The notes below the pieces were generated by a model, which made no database searches, had not been told where the DNA came from, and saw only the letters and a program-made list of their open reading frames with translations. A program made the position numbers and the translations under genes. Below, one piece after another: positions 1 to 9,095 of a stretch of 64,000 nt of DNA. Within the stretch, counting starts at the first letter, position 1. Every line of letters begins with the position of its first letter. The DNA is from an uncultured bacterium (GTDB lineage Bacteria > Bipolaricaulota > Bipolaricaulia > UBA7950 > UBA9294). The stretch spans positions 21,933 to 85,932 of the forward strand of contig CAIOGO010000002.1 of NCBI GenBank assembly GCA_903857865.1, written 5' to 3'.

Positions 1-942
1 GGCGCCGCAGGCCAGATCGGTTCGGAACTCACGCCCGCACTCCGCGAGCGTCACGGCTCCACGAACGTCCTCGCGAGCGACCTTCGCGTACCCGCGGCGG
101 GCTCGCACCTCTCATCGGGGCCCTTCGAGACTCTCGATGTTCGGGATCGCTCTCGCTTGCAGGACATCGTGAGCGACCACCGGATCGACACCATCTACCA
201 CCTGGCGGCCATCTTGTCGGCCACGGGGGAGGCGAATCCGCAGCTCGCTTGGGACGTCAACATCGCCGGCCTCGTCAACGTCCTCGAAATCGCAAGGGCA
301 GGCGGCGTGCGCCACGTCTTCTGTCCTAGCTCGATCGCCGTCTTCGGCCCGGAGACGCCGCGCGATCCCGCGCCCCAACTGACCGTGCTCCGCCCCTCGA
401 CGATCTACGGGCTGACGAAGGTCACCGGAGAGCTCTTGGGCGACTACTACGTCCAACGCTACGGCCTCGACGTGCGCGGGTTGCGCTACCCCGGCATCAT
501 CTCGAGCGAGACCCCGCCCGGCGGCGGCACGACGGACTACGCCGTCGACATCTTCTACCAGGCGATCCAGACTGGGCGGTACACGTGTTTCGTACGCCAG
601 GACACGGTTCTTCCGATGATGTACATGCCGGACTGCATCCGCGCCACGCTCGCGCTGATGGACGCCGACACGTCCCGCTTGACGCGGCACTGCGACTACA
701 ACATCGCCGGATTGAGTTTCTCGGCCGCCCAGCTGGCCGGAGAGATTGCGAAGCACATCCGAGGCTTCGTCTGCACCTACGAGCCGGACTTCCGCCAAGC
801 GATCGCCGACTCCTGGCCTCAGTCGCTCGACGACCGACACGCTCGGGCTGACTGGGACTGGCGCCCGTCATTCGACCTGTCGTCGATGACCGCGGACATG
901 ATTCAGCGGCTCCGCCCCCGGCTCACGGCCAAGAGAGCCTAG
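1..942 (+). CDS. tdh: L-threonine 3-dehydrogenase, SDR/epimerase type (5' partial)
   Basis: The reading frame is open from base 1 and begins inside the Rossmann glycine motif (GAAGQIG), so only a short N-terminal piece is missing. The catalytic Y-x3-K pair is visible (YGLTK). The segment RYPGIIS followed by PPGGGTTDYAVDIFY is characteristic of the NAD-epimerase-type threonine dehydrogenases, which oxidise threonine to 2-amino-3-ketobutyrate with NAD+. It converges on the ribosomal operon and is followed by a strong hairpin. A generic UDP-sugar epimerase is the alternative, but the PPGGGTTDY segment argues against it. Confidence 0.88.
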   Translation, partial: GAAGQIGSELTPALRERHGSTNVLASDLRVPAAGSHLSSGPFETLDVRDRSRLQDIVSDHRIDTIYHLAAILSATGEANPQLAWDVNIAGLVNVLEIARAGGVRHVFCPSSIAVFGPETPRDPAPQLTVLRPSTIYGLTKVTGELLGDYYVQRYGLDVRGLRYPGIISSETPPGGGTTDYAVDIFYQAIQTGRYTCFVRQDTVLPMMYMPDCIRATLALMDADTSRLTRHCDYNIAGLSFSAAQLAGEIAKHIRGFVCTYEPDFRQAIADSWPQSLDDRHARADWDWRPSFDLSSMTADMIQRLRPRLTAKRA

Positions 943-953
943 ATCCCAAGCCG

Positions 954-981
954 TAGGCCGTGGGCCTAAGGGCCCAGCCTA
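954..981 (+). terminator. Hairpin after tdh
   Basis: A stem of TAGGC plus TGGGCC pairs with GGCCCA plus GCCTA, with a TAAG loop and a two-base bulge, starting 11 bases after the tdh stop codon. No clear T-run follows, so terminator function is inferred from position and stability. Confidence 0.5.
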
Positions 982-1013
982 GGCGAACAAGGCCCGACAA
1001 GCCAATCCTGAAA

Positions 1014-1041
1014 ACGAGAAGGACTCCGTTGGAGTCCTTCT
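1014..1041 (-). terminator. Terminator of the ribosomal super-operon
   Basis: An 11-bp perfect stem (AGAAGGACTCC with GGAGTCCTTCT, three-base loop) lies 33 bases beyond the rplQ stop. On the minus strand it is followed by CGTTTTC, a short T-run, which fits an intrinsic terminator. Because it is symmetrical it may also stop read-through from tdh. Confidence 0.75.
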
Positions 1042-1074
1042 TCGACAGCCTTCCACGTTCTCGCAGACAGCCAG

Positions 1075-1428
1075 CTACTGCACGAGCATCAGTCGAGCTA
1101 CCTCCGCGCCGTCTCCGCGGCGGGGGCCCATCTTGACGACTCGCGTGTATCCTCCAGCCCGGTCCTTGAACGTCGGGCCGATCTCCGTGAACAGCTTGTC
1201 CACGGCTTCCTTGTCTCGAAGGCGCGAGAAGACGATGCGCCGCGCGTGGAGATCCCCACGCCGGGCCAGAGTGATCACGCGCTCGGCGAACCGCTGGCTC
1301 GCCTTCGCCCGCATGAACGTCGTCTCCACCTTCGAGTGCATGATGAGCGCGTTGGTCAGATTCGCAAGCACGCTCCGCCGATGGCTCGGCAGCATGCCCA
1401 TCTTGTCGACACCCATTCTATGACGCAT
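1075..1428 (-). CDS. rplQ: 50S ribosomal protein L17
   Basis: The product is 117 residues, the usual bacterial length, starting MRHRMGVDKMGMLPSHRR, the L17 signature. L17 is a large-subunit protein near the exit tunnel. The ATG follows GGGGAGATGCACC and overlaps the rpoA stop by 11 bases, so the two genes are translationally coupled. It is the last gene of the operon, before the terminator. Confidence 0.97.
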   Translation of the reverse strand: MRHRMGVDKMGMLPSHRRSVLANLTNALIMHSKVETTFMRAKASQRFAERVITLARRGDLHARRIVFSRLRDKEAVDKLFTEIGPTFKDRAGGYTRVVKMGPRRGDGAEVARLMLVQ

Positions 1429-2371
1429 GGTGCATCTCCCCTTCGCTTCGCAGTGCGTAGCCGAGCTCGGCCAGTCGGTCCTCCACCTTGCTCAGCGTCT
1501 TGGCGCCGAAGCCATGAATGTCGAGCAGCTCTTCCCGAGGTCGCGCCAGAAGCCCTCCGAGCGTCGTGATGTCCGCCTCCTGCAGAAGATTGCAGGCACG
1601 CTGATCGATGTCCAACTCGGTCAGAGAAATGGCCAGCTCTTCATCCGCGCCCGTCACGGACTCGGCGATCGCGACGCCAAACGGGTGCTCGGCGAAGCTC
1701 CGGAACAGCTCGAAGTGCCTCTGCAAGAGACGACTCGCCTCGGACAAGGCTTCCTCGGGCCGAATGCTCCCGTTCGTCGTGAGCTCAAGCACGAGACGCT
1801 CGTAGCCCGTCTTGCCCCCGACCCGCGTGTCCTCGACCGTGAAGTTCACGCGCCGCACCGGCGAGAAGTCCGCATCGATCGGAATCTGGGACAGGGGCGC
1901 ATCCTCCGAGCGATTCCGTTCGGCTGGAAGATACGAGAGGCCCGTTTCGACCTCCATCTCGATGTCCAGAACGCCCTTTGCGTTCAGCGTCGCGATGGGG
2001 TGCTCGGGATTGATGATCTCCACGCCCGACGGAACGTCGATGTCCCCGGCCTTGATCTCGCCCGGCCCTTTTTTCTCTAGCGTCAGACGCTGCTTACCCT
2101 CTTCTCGGACGCGCAGTGCCACACCCTTGAGGTTGAGGATGATCTCGAGAACATCCTCTTTGATTCCCTCAATCGTGTCGTACTCGTGATACTTGCCGGC
2201 AAAGCGAACGCGAGTGATGGCGGCTCCCGGTATTGCGGAGAGCAGCGTCCGTCGGATCGCATTGCCCAGTGTCGTGCCGAACCCAGGTTCGAGAGGCTCG
2301 AGGATGACTCTCCCGCTCGTCTCGGTAAGTTCAACGACCTTGATCTCCTTGGGGAAGACCAACTCGTCCAT
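1418..2371 (-). CDS. rpoA: RNA polymerase alpha subunit
   Basis: The product is 317 residues. The N-terminal assembly domain has the GTTLGNAIRRTLLSAIPG motif that contacts beta and beta'. The C-terminal domain (from about residue 240) has RACNLLQEADITTLGGL and the helix-hairpin-helix DIHGFGAKTLSKVEDRL, used for UP-element and activator contact. I chose the ATG with AGGAGG five bases upstream, although an in-frame GTG lies two codons earlier inside the SD. It sits between rpsD and rplQ as in the classical alpha operon. Confidence 0.97.
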   Translation of the reverse strand: MDELVFPKEIKVVELTETSGRVILEPLEPGFGTTLGNAIRRTLLSAIPGAAITRVRFAGKYHEYDTIEGIKEDVLEIILNLKGVALRVREEGKQRLTLEKKGPGEIKAGDIDVPSGVEIINPEHPIATLNAKGVLDIEMEVETGLSYLPAERNRSEDAPLSQIPIDADFSPVRRVNFTVEDTRVGGKTGYERLVLELTTNGSIRPEEALSEASRLLQRHFELFRSFAEHPFGVAIAESVTGADEELAISLTELDIDQRACNLLQEADITTLGGLLARPREELLDIHGFGAKTLSKVEDRLAELGYALRSEGEMHHAS

Positions 2372-2380
2372 GCCCACCTC

Positions 2381-3004
2381 CTAGCGGGAGTAGAACTCGA
2401 CGATGAGGTTCGTAGAGATGTCGAGGCCCATCTGCGCGACGTTCGGGAGTCCCAGCATCTGGAATCTCATCGCGTCGCCGTTCCTCTCAACCCATGCCGG
2501 AACCTCCCGGTCCTGATTCGCCCCAACGATCGACTTGAGTTTCTCGCGCCGCTCCGGTTTCGCGGAGATCACGTCGCCTTGGCGGAGGAGAATCGACGGG
2601 ACGTTCGACGAGCGTCCGTTCAGTGCGAAGTGCCCGTGCACGATCAGCTGCCGAGCCTGCTGGCGGGAACTGGCGAAGCCGGCTCGATAGACCATGTTGT
2701 CGAAGCGTTGCTCGAGCATCGTGAGGAGCGCCTGGCCCGTCGCACCCTTCACGCTCTTCGCCCGAGCGACGTACACCCTGAACTGACTCTCGCGGACGCC
2801 GTAGATGCGGCGCGCCTTCTGCTTAGCCCGCAGGTGAAGCTGATACTGGCTCTTTCGCGGCCTCCGTTTCTTCGGCCCCTCGCCCGGCGGGCTCGCCCGT
2901 CGCGACACCGCGCAGCTTCTCGAGTAGCAGCGATCCCCTTTCAGGAAAAGCTTGTCCCCTTCTCGGCGGCACTGTTTACACTTCGGGCCTGTATCGCGTC
3001 CCAT
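2381..3004 (-). CDS. rpsD: 30S ribosomal protein S4
   Basis: The product is 207 residues. This is the zinc-binding form of S4: C9, C12, C26 and C31 form a CxxC-CX4C site. A central S4 RNA-binding domain includes MLEQRFDNMVYRAGFASS. S4 nucleates small-subunit assembly. The ATG overlaps the rpsK stop (TAATG), implying coupling. Confidence 0.97.
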   Translation of the reverse strand: MGRDTGPKCKQCRREGDKLFLKGDRCYSRSCAVSRRASPPGEGPKKRRPRKSQYQLHLRAKQKARRIYGVRESQFRVYVARAKSVKGATGQALLTMLEQRFDNMVYRAGFASSRQQARQLIVHGHFALNGRSSNVPSILLRQGDVISAKPERREKLKSIVGANQDREVPAWVERNGDAMRFQMLGLPNVAQMGLDISTNLIVEFYSR

Positions 3005-3369
3005 TACCCTTTCCCCTTGCTATGGCTATGCGAACTGCTGTGCGACACCGGCGTTACGTTCTTCACTTCCTCGATACGAATGCCGGACGCCTTGATCGTC
3101 TGAACGACCGACTGCCTCCCCGAGCCCGTCCCCTTCACACGGATTGCGACGGACCGCACGCCGTAGTCTTTGATCTCCCGCACCAGTGCCTCCGCGGCGA
3201 TCTGGGCGGCGTACGGTGTCCCCTTCTTGGAGTTCTTGTACCCCACGACTCCTGGACTCTTCCAGGCTACCGGGTGTCCACTCGGATCCGTGACCGTAAT
3301 GATCGTGTTGTTGAACGTCGAATGCACGTGGATCAGGGCACGCTCTAGCTTGATGTTCTTTGTCGCCAT
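3004..3369 (-). CDS. rpsK: 30S ribosomal protein S11
   Basis: The product is 121 residues. The start is taken as the ATG of MATKNIKLERALIHVHS, preceded by AAGAGG inside the end of rpsM; an upstream ATG would add 15 residues that lie inside rpsM. The family motif PGVVGYKNSKKGTPYAAQ is present. S11 forms part of the 30S platform near the Shine-Dalgarno helix. Confidence 0.97.
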   Translation of the reverse strand: MATKNIKLERALIHVHSTFNNTIITVTDPSGHPVAWKSPGVVGYKNSKKGTPYAAQIAAEALVREIKDYGVRSVAIRVKGTGSGRQSVVQTIKASGIRIEEVKNVTPVSHSSSHSHSKGKG

Positions 3370-3371
3370 CG

Positions 3372-3737
3372 CTACCTCTTCTTTCCGGCCTTGGAGGGCC
3401 GCGGTCCCTTCCACGTGCGCGCGTTGGCCCGCGTGCGCTGTCCGCGTACCGGTAGTCGCTTCTTGTGCCGGAGCCCGCGATACGAGTTGATGTCCTTCAG
3501 CCGTTGGATGCTCGAAGCGACCCGCCGACGCAGGTCGCCTTCGACCACGAACTGCTCGACCTCTCGTCGCAGACTGGCGACCTCGTTCTCGGTCAGGTCT
3601 TTGACCCGCACTTCCGGCGAGATCCCCGTCTTGGCGATGATGTCGACAGCACGCGGACGTCCAATCCCGTACACGTACGTCAGCGCAATCTCGATGCGTT
3701 TGTTGCTCGGCAGGTTGACTCCGGCTATACGCGCCAT
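3372..3737 (-). CDS. rpsM: 30S ribosomal protein S13
   Basis: The product is 121 residues, starting [19 protein letters not shown] and ending in the basic tail with [16 protein letters not shown] typical of S13, the 30S head protein that contacts P-site tRNA and the 50S subunit. The SD is GAGGGAGAGGGAGC before the ATG. It lies between rpmJ and rpsK as in most bacteria. Confidence 0.97.
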   Translation of the reverse strand: MARIAGVNLPSNKRIEIALTYVYGIGRPRAVDIIAKTGISPEVRVKDLTENEVASLRREVEQFVVEGDLRRRVASSIQRLKDINSYRGLRHKKRLPVRGQRTRANARTWKGPRPSKAGKKR

Positions 3738-3750
3738 GCTCCCTCTCCCT

Positions 3751-3864
3751 CTACCCTTGGCGCTGCTTGTGCTTGGGGTTCCGGCAGATCACCAACACGC
3801 GCCCTTCCCGCCGGAGGACCTTGCACTTCGCGCACATCTTCTTGACCGATGCCCGAACTTTCAT
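3751..3864 (-). CDS. rpmJ: 50S ribosomal protein L36 (zinc form)
   Basis: I read a 37-residue product, [11 protein letters not shown] then [16 protein letters not shown], ending KHKQRQG. C11, C14, C27 and H32 form the zinc ribbon of the zinc-binding L36 type. The position between infA and rpsM is classical. The SD is weak (CGACGAAAC before ATG), so translation may depend on coupling to infA. Confidence 0.95.
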   Translation of the reverse strand: MKVRASVKKMCAKCKVLRREGRVLVICRNPKHKQRQG

Positions 3865-3885
3865 GTTTCGTCGGCGTAGTGCGGA

Positions 3886-4128
3886 TCAGCTCTCACGATA
3901 GACGATGCGTCCCTTCGTCAGATCGTACGGCGACATCTCAACAATCACGCGGTCGCCGGTCAGGATTCTGATGTAGTGTTTCCGAATCCGGCCAGAGATG
4001 TGGCAGAGAATGACGTGTCCGTTCGCAAGCTGCACACGGAACGTCGACCCGGGCAAGCTCTCGGTGACCTCACCACGCTGTCGAATCGCATCCTCTTTCT
4101 TGCCGCGAGATTCGTTTGTCGCCACCAC
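3886..4128 (-). CDS. infA: Translation initiation factor IF-1
   Basis: The product is about 80 residues with the S1-type OB fold: the stretches [17 protein letters not shown] and [20 protein letters not shown] match IF-1, which binds the 30S A site. I chose a GTG start because the full anti-SD complement AGGAGGTGA, formed by the end of map, lies eight bases upstream; a second GTG follows directly. The longer upstream frame lies inside map. The gene is coupled to map and precedes rpmJ. Confidence 0.94.
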   Translation of the reverse strand: MVATNESRGKKEDAIRQRGEVTESLPGSTFRVQLANGHVILCHISGRIRKHYIRILTGDRVIVEMSPYDLTKGRIVYRES

Positions 4129-4136
4129 GCCTTTCG

Positions 4137-4889
4137 TCACCTCCTTAGGGTTAGGACGTTCACGCCATCCTTGGTCACTGCGACCGTGTGCTCGAAGTGC
4201 ACCGACAGCCCTCCGGTCGCGGTGACCACAGTCCACTGATCGTCGCGCACGCACGTCGGCAGATCATCGACCTTGACCATCGGCTCGATGGCCAGAGTCA
4301 TCCCTGCCCGCAGACGCACGCCACGCCCTGGCGGACCGTAGTTCGGGACTTGGGGGTCTTCGTGCAGATCCCTCCCAATCCCATGTCCGACGTACTCCCG
4401 CACCACGTGGAAGCCTTGCGACTCGACGTATGCGCCAATAGCGTGGGAGACGTCAGACAACCGTTTGGCGATTCTAACTTCTTTGATCCCTTCCCACAAG
4501 CTTCGCTCTCCCACCTCGAGCAACCGTCGCGCAGCGTCATCGATCGGCCCCACGCCGACCGTCGTCGCCATGTCGACACAGAACCCGTTCCGGATCATGC
4601 CGATGTCGATCGAGAACAGGTCACCCTTCCGCAGCAGTCGCTCTTCGCTCGGCACCCCGTGCACGACCTCGTCGTTGAGCGACGCGTTGATCACTCCTGG
4701 GAAGCCCGCGAGTCGATCGAACGCCGACTCCCCGCCACTCGCGGCGATCCGATCCGCAGCCAGGCGGTTGAAGAAGCCGGTCGTCCGATCCGGGCGCACC
4801 TCGGCCACCAGCTCCGCCAGAATCTCCGCGAGGAGCTGGCCGTTCTCCTGCATGATAGCCAACTCATCATCTGTTTTAAGCGAGATCAT
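4137..4889 (-). CDS. map: Methionine aminopeptidase, type I
   Basis: The product is 250 residues of the pita-bread fold. The five metal ligands are D95, D106, H169, E202 and E233, with substrate-binding H78. It removes initiator methionine from nascent proteins. The ATG overlaps the adk stop (ATGA) and the stop forms the SD of infA. The order secY-adk-map-infA is the usual end of the spc operon. Confidence 0.97.
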   Translation of the reverse strand: MISLKTDDELAIMQENGQLLAEILAELVAEVRPDRTTGFFNRLAADRIAASGGESAFDRLAGFPGVINASLNDEVVHGVPSEERLLRKGDLFSIDIGMIRNGFCVDMATTVGVGPIDDAARRLLEVGERSLWEGIKEVRIAKRLSDVSHAIGAYVESQGFHVVREYVGHGIGRDLHEDPQVPNYGPPGRGVRLRAGMTLAIEPMVKVDDLPTCVRDDQWTVVTATGGLSVHFEHTVAVTKDGVNVLTLRR

Positions 4890-5518
4890 GCCGCCAGAAT
4901 CCGCATGATCTCCGCGAAGACCTTGTCACTGCCGAGCTCCCCGTTCACGGAGTGGAGAAGCCCGCGTTGCCGATAGAAGGCGATGAGCGGAGCCGTCGAC
5001 TTCTCGTAGACGTCGTATCGATTCTCGATCACCGCGGGCCGGTCATCCTCCCGCTGGTAGAGCTCGCCGCCGCATGCGTCGCACCTCGCCGTCTCGGACG
5101 AGAGATTGAAGGTGAGATTATAGATCGCTCCGCACGCCCGGCACACCCTCCGCGACGTGAGCCGCCGAACCACTTCCTCACGCGCAAGGTCGATGCTCAC
5201 CACGGCGTCAAGATCGGTACTGGATGCCAGCGCTTCCGCCTGGGCCACGGTGCGGGGAAATCCATCAAGCAGGAAACCCTTCTTCGCCTGTCCGATGCGC
5301 CCACTGATCATGTCGATGATCAGCCGATCCGGGACCAATTCGCCACGGTCCATGTAGCCCTTGGCCTTCTCGCCGAGAGTCGTCTTGCGCGCCACCTCAT
5401 CACGAAGGAGGTCGCCGGTGGAGAGATGGAGAAGCCCGAGTCTCTCCACGACCCGCTTCGCCTGCGTTCCCTTCCCGGCTCCGGGAGGTCCGAGGAAGAC
5501 GACTCGTCTCCCCGGCAT
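4886..5518 (-). CDS. adk: Adenylate kinase, zinc-lid type
   Basis: The product is 210 residues. The P-loop is GPPGAGKGT (10-18) and the lid domain carries C126, C129, C146 and C149, the four-cysteine zinc site found in Gram-positive and many thermophilic adenylate kinases. It interconverts AMP+ATP and 2 ADP. The start overlaps the secY stop (TGATG), with SD GGAGAGG. Confidence 0.97.
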   Translation of the reverse strand: MPGRRVVFLGPPGAGKGTQAKRVVERLGLLHLSTGDLLRDEVARKTTLGEKAKGYMDRGELVPDRLIIDMISGRIGQAKKGFLLDGFPRTVAQAEALASSTDLDAVVSIDLAREEVVRRLTSRRVCRACGAIYNLTFNLSSETARCDACGGELYQREDDRPAVIENRYDVYEKSTAPLIAFYRQRGLLHSVNGELGSDKVFAEIMRILAA

Positions 5519-6807
5519 CAGCCTCTCCTTCCAAGGAGTCGCCCCGACTTCGTCAAGCTCTCGTAGTGGCGCATGACGAGATGGGCTTCGATCTGCATGA
5601 TCGTGTCGATGCCGACACCGACCACGATCAAGAGCGACGTGCCGCCAATCAGGAACATGGTCGATAGCCCGCTCGCAGCGGACAGAATGTAGGGCAGGAT
5701 CGCGATGGCGGACAAGAACACGGCGCCGACGAGAAGGATGCGGCCCATGATGGCGGTGATGTACTCCGCCGTCGGCGCCCCCGGCCGCACTCCGGGAACG
5801 AACCCTCCGGCCTCGCGGATGTTCTTCGCCATCTCCACCGGATCGAACACGATCGAGCTGTAGAAGTACGTGAAGAAGAAGATCAGGATCACATAGAGGC
5901 CCATGTACACCGGCCCGCCAGACTGGATGATGTAGAGGTACTGCTTCAGGGCTGGAACCGCCTCGAACAGCGTGACCGGGAGACTCAGAAGCGCCGAGGC
6001 GAAGATGATCGGAATGACGCCGCCCTGGTTCACGCGAAGCGGAAGGTGCGACGTGTGACCGCCATAAATCCGCCTACCCATCGTCCTCTTGGCGTACTGG
6101 ATCTGGATCTTGCGCTGCCCCTGTTGAACCATCGTCATCGCCGCGATGACGACGATGAGGAGAACGATGAAAGCGATGCCCCAGACCGGGCTCGCTGAGC
6201 CCGTGCTGATGCTCGTCCACATCGAGTTGAGTGACGAGGGGAATCGCGACAGGATGCCCACCATGATCAGCATGCTGATGCCGTTCCCGATGCCGTTCTC
6301 CGTGATGCGCTCGCCGAGCCACATGAGGAAGATCGTGCCGGTCGTCAGCGCGATCACCGTCGTCACGTAGAACAGGATCCCCGCGCCTTGCGTCGTGGCG
6401 CTCCGAATGAGCGTCGTCATGAACGCGCCCTGGAGGATGGCAAGCCCCACCGTGGCCCAGCGCGTGTAGGCCGTGATCTTGCGCCGCCCCTCGCGCCCCT
6501 GTTGCTGCAACTCCTTCAGCTTCGGCACCACCGACGTCAACAGGCTGAAGATGATCGAGGCGTTGATGTACGGCGTGACGCCCAGCGCGAAGAGAGAGAA
6601 CTGCTGCAGTGCGCCGCCGGTAAACATGTTCATGAAGTCAAACAGCCCGCCGCTTCCGGGGTTGAACACCTGCTGCAGAAGCGTCTTGTCCACACCGGGA
6701 ACCGTGATGTGCACGCCCAATCGGAACACGATGATGGCTCCGAGGGTGAACAAGATTCTCTTCCGAAGCTCGGGAACCTTGAACAGGCTCGCGAATTTCT
6801 CCCACAT
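5518..6807 (-). CDS. secY: Protein translocase subunit SecY
   Basis: The product is 429 residues with ten predicted membrane helices, the channel-forming subunit of the Sec translocon. Family features include the N-terminal RKRILFTLGAIIVFRLG and the plug region around PGVD. The cytosolic loop with TMGRRIYGGHTSHLPLRVNQ matches the ribosome/SecA-binding loop. It follows rplO with two bases between stop and start. Confidence 0.97.
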   Translation of the reverse strand: MWEKFASLFKVPELRKRILFTLGAIIVFRLGVHITVPGVDKTLLQQVFNPGSGGLFDFMNMFTGGALQQFSLFALGVTPYINASIIFSLLTSVVPKLKELQQQGREGRRKITAYTRWATVGLAILQGAFMTTLIRSATTQGAGILFYVTTVIALTTGTIFLMWLGERITENGIGNGISMLIMVGILSRFPSSLNSMWTSISTGSASPVWGIAFIVLLIVVIAAMTMVQQGQRKIQIQYAKRTMGRRIYGGHTSHLPLRVNQGGVIPIIFASALLSLPVTLFEAVPALKQYLYIIQSGGPVYMGLYVILIFFFTYFYSSIVFDPVEMAKNIREAGGFVPGVRPGAPTAEYITAIMGRILLVGAVFLSAIAILPYILSAASGLSTMFLIGGTSLLIVVGVGIDTIMQIEAHLVMRHYESLTKSGRLLGRRG

Positions 6808-6809
6808 CG

Positions 6810-7256
6810 TTAGATCACCTCGGCCCGACCGCCGGCCGCCTCAATCTTCCGTTTCGCCTCGACCCCAAACCGGTGCGCGCGCACCGTGAGGGGCTTCGAG
6901 ATCTCCCCGCGCCCGAGAACCTTGACCGGCATGTCGCGCTTGTTGACGAGCCGCAGCGCGGTCAACGTCTCCGGCGTCACGACATCGTTCGCCGAGAATC
7001 GCTCTTCCAGCGTGTCCACATTGACACATTCATAGACGACCCGCGAGAAGTTGTGGAAGCCACGCTTTGGCACGCGCATCCAAATCGGCGTCTGGCCGCC
7101 CTCATAGCCCAGCCGCGTCCCACCGCCACTGCGGGAGTTCTGGCCTTTCATCCCGCGGCCGACCGTGTGGCCACCGTGCCCCGATCCGCCCCCGCGGCCA
7201 ATTCTCTTCCGCCGGTGGTTGCTCCCCGCTGTGGGTCGCAGATCCTCAAGCCGCAT
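6810..7256 (-). CDS. rplO: 50S ribosomal protein L15
   Basis: The product is 148 residues from ATG (MRLEDLRPTAGSN), with SD GAGGAGG. The glycine-rich N-terminal extension IGRGGGSGHGGHTVGRGMKG is diagnostic of L15. An upstream in-frame extension lies inside rpsE and is not used. Its start overlaps the end of rpsE, leaving no room for rpmD (L30), which normally sits here. Confidence 0.96.
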   Translation of the reverse strand: MRLEDLRPTAGSNHRRKRIGRGGGSGHGGHTVGRGMKGQNSRSGGGTRLGYEGGQTPIWMRVPKRGFHNFSRVVYECVNVDTLEERFSANDVVTPETLTALRLVNKRDMPVKVLGRGEISKPLTVRAHRFGVEAKRKIEAAGGRAEVI

Positions 7257-7743
7257 GCCCCGCCTCCTCGCCCAACCTGACGCCGCGCAACTCCTCCACT
7301 TCGTGCTGGCTGCGCAGACGGGACAGCCCATCGAGAGCTGCACGTGACAGCGTGAGGGGATTCGTCGTTCCAATCGATTTCGTCAGAATGTCCTCGATCC
7401 CGGCCAGTCGGCAGATGGCACCTACGGTCACGCCGGCGATGAGTCCCGTGCCGGGGTGCGCCGGCTTCAGGAGCACGTACCCTGCTTTGAACTTGCCCCA
7501 CGTTTCGTGGGGAATCGTCCCACCGGCCGCGTTCACCGTGACCATGCTCTTCTTCGCGTCGCGAATCGCCTGCTGGATGGCACGCGGGATTTCGGTCGTG
7601 CTGCCGACCCCCACGCCGACATGCCCCTTCCGGTCCCCGACAACCATGGTCACCCGGAAGCGGAGGTTGCGTCCTCCCTTCGTGACCTTGCTGACCCGTC
7701 GGATGTCGATGATCTCGTTCTCAAACTCGTCACGGCTGATCAA
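7246..7743 (-). CDS. rpsE: 30S ribosomal protein S5
   Basis: The product is 165 residues with the S5 signature IRRVSKVTKGGRNLRFRV and the typical C-terminal domain. The start appears to be TTG, which overlaps the rplR stop (TTGA); an AAGGGGGG tract lies eight bases upstream. S5 lines the mRNA entry path and affects decoding fidelity. Confidence 0.95.
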   Translation of the reverse strand: MISRDEFENEIIDIRRVSKVTKGGRNLRFRVTMVVGDRKGHVGVGVGSTTEIPRAIQQAIRDAKKSMVTVNAAGGTIPHETWGKFKAGYVLLKPAHPGTGLIAGVTVGAICRLAGIEDILTKSIGTTNPLTLSRAALDGLSRLRSQHEVEELRGVRLGEEAGHAA

Positions 7744-8105
7744 AACTCCAACCCCCCTTTCCGACAGGCCTCAGCGAAGGCCGCAACTACGCCATGGTAC
7801 GGGTACCCGCCGCGGTCGAACACGACCCGCTTGATCCCCGCCTGGGACGCACGCTCCACCAGCTTCGCCGCGACCTGGGTCGCCGCCTTGCGGTTCGGCC
7901 CGCCGACCTCCCCGCGGAGTTCGCGGTCAAGCGTCGATGCCTGCACCAACGTCGCCCCGACGCTGTCGTCGATGACCTGCGCATAGAGGTGGCCAAGGGT
8001 CTTCGTTACGCACAGGCGCGGTCGCTCACTCGATCCGATGACTCGTCGTCGGATGCGGCTGTGTCGCTTCTCGCGCTCGGCAGCTCGGTTCGCCATTCTC
8101 GCCAT
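7740..8105 (-). CDS. rplR: 50S ribosomal protein L18
   Basis: The product is 121 residues with the L18 pattern RHSRIRRRVIGSSERPRLCV and the C-terminal FDRGGYPYHGVVAAFAEACR. L18 brings 5S rRNA into the 50S subunit. The start is ATG with GGAG eight bases upstream; a second Met three codons in (MANRAAER) is possible. Confidence 0.96.
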   Translation of the reverse strand: MARMANRAAEREKRHSRIRRRVIGSSERPRLCVTKTLGHLYAQVIDDSVGATLVQASTLDRELRGEVGGPNRKAATQVAAKLVERASQAGIKRVVFDRGGYPYHGVVAAFAEACRKGGLEF

Positions 8106-8117
8106 CGTCCACTCTCC

Positions 8118-8669
8118 CTATGCGGCGCCCTGACCGCCGAGCTTCCCGGCCTTCAGCACGACGACCTCATCCTTGTAGCGGATCCCTTTTCCGTCGTACA
8201 CGTTGGGTTTCCGCAGGCGTCGGATCTCCGCCGCCACCTGGCCCACGTCCCGTTTGTCGGCACCGCGGATGATGATCTCCGTCGGGTTCGGCAACTCGGC
8301 CTCAATGCCCTTGGGGAGCTCGTACTCCTTGGGGCCGGCGTACCCGAGGTCAAGGATGATCGCGTTCCCCTGAAGGCGCGCGCGGTAGCCCAGCCCCTTG
8401 ATGATCAGCCGCTTCTCCCACCGCTCTGCAACGCCCCTGACCATGTTCGCCAGCAGGCTCCGATACAGGCCGTGGTACGCGCGGTACTCTTTGCCTTCCT
8501 TGCGGCGAGACACGTTGACAACGGCGTCGGCAACGGCGATTTCCACCATGTCCGGCCGATACGACTGCGAGAGCCGCCCGTGCTTGCCTTCCACGGTAAA
8601 CGCCCCCGCGCCGACCGTGACCTTGACGCCACTCGGAACCGCTACCGGTACTTTCCCTACTTTCGACAT
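8118..8669 (-). CDS. rplF: 50S ribosomal protein L6
   Basis: The product is 183 residues with the two L6 repeats; the C-terminal one holds IKGLGYRARLQGNAIILDLG and the end PNVYDGKGIRYKDE. L6 sits near the factor-binding stalk base. It lies between rpsH and rplR in standard order. Confidence 0.97.
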   Translation of the reverse strand: MSKVGKVPVAVPSGVKVTVGAGAFTVEGKHGRLSQSYRPDMVEIAVADAVVNVSRRKEGKEYRAYHGLYRSLLANMVRGVAERWEKRLIIKGLGYRARLQGNAIILDLGYAGPKEYELPKGIEAELPNPTEIIIRGADKRDVGQVAAEIRRLRKPNVYDGKGIRYKDEVVVLKAGKLGGQGAA

Positions 8670-8681
8670 CGCAGCATCACC

Positions 8682-9086
8682 CTACCAGACCTCGCACAGG
8701 ACTTCGCCGCCGAGGCCCCGCTCGCGAGCCTCTTTGCCGGACAAGACTCCCTGTGAGGTGGACACAATGGAGATCCCCATTCCCCCGAGCGGCTGAGGGA
8801 TCTCATCCCTACCAACGTACACTCGTCGGCTGGGCTTGCTGACCAAGTGAATCTCGCTGATCGCGCGCCGTGCGCGATTCCGCTCGCCTCGATACTTCAG
8901 CTGGATGCGGAGCTGAGGCTGGGGGGTTCCTTCGATTCTCTCGTACGCTTCCACGTACCCTTCCGACAGCAGGATCTGCGCCACCGCCTCCTTCAGCCGG
9001 GAGTGTGGCATCGTCACGCCGTCGTGGAGGCGCGAATTCGCGTTGCGAATCCGCGTCAGCATGTCGCCAATCGGATAAGGAATCAT
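8682..9086 (-). CDS. rpsH: 30S ribosomal protein S8
   Basis: The product is 134 residues ([17 protein letters not shown]), ending [20 protein letters not shown], the S8 C-terminal signature. Two ATG codons are adjacent; the second is chosen because AGGAGG lies five bases before it. S8 binds 16S rRNA helix 21 and in other bacteria represses the spc operon. Confidence 0.96.
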   Translation of the reverse strand: MIPYPIGDMLTRIRNANSRLHDGVTMPHSRLKEAVAQILLSEGYVEAYERIEGTPQPQLRIQLKYRGERNRARRAISEIHLVSKPSRRVYVGRDEIPQPLGGMGISIVSTSQGVLSGKEARERGLGGEVLCEVW

Positions 9087-9095
9087 CATGTCCTC

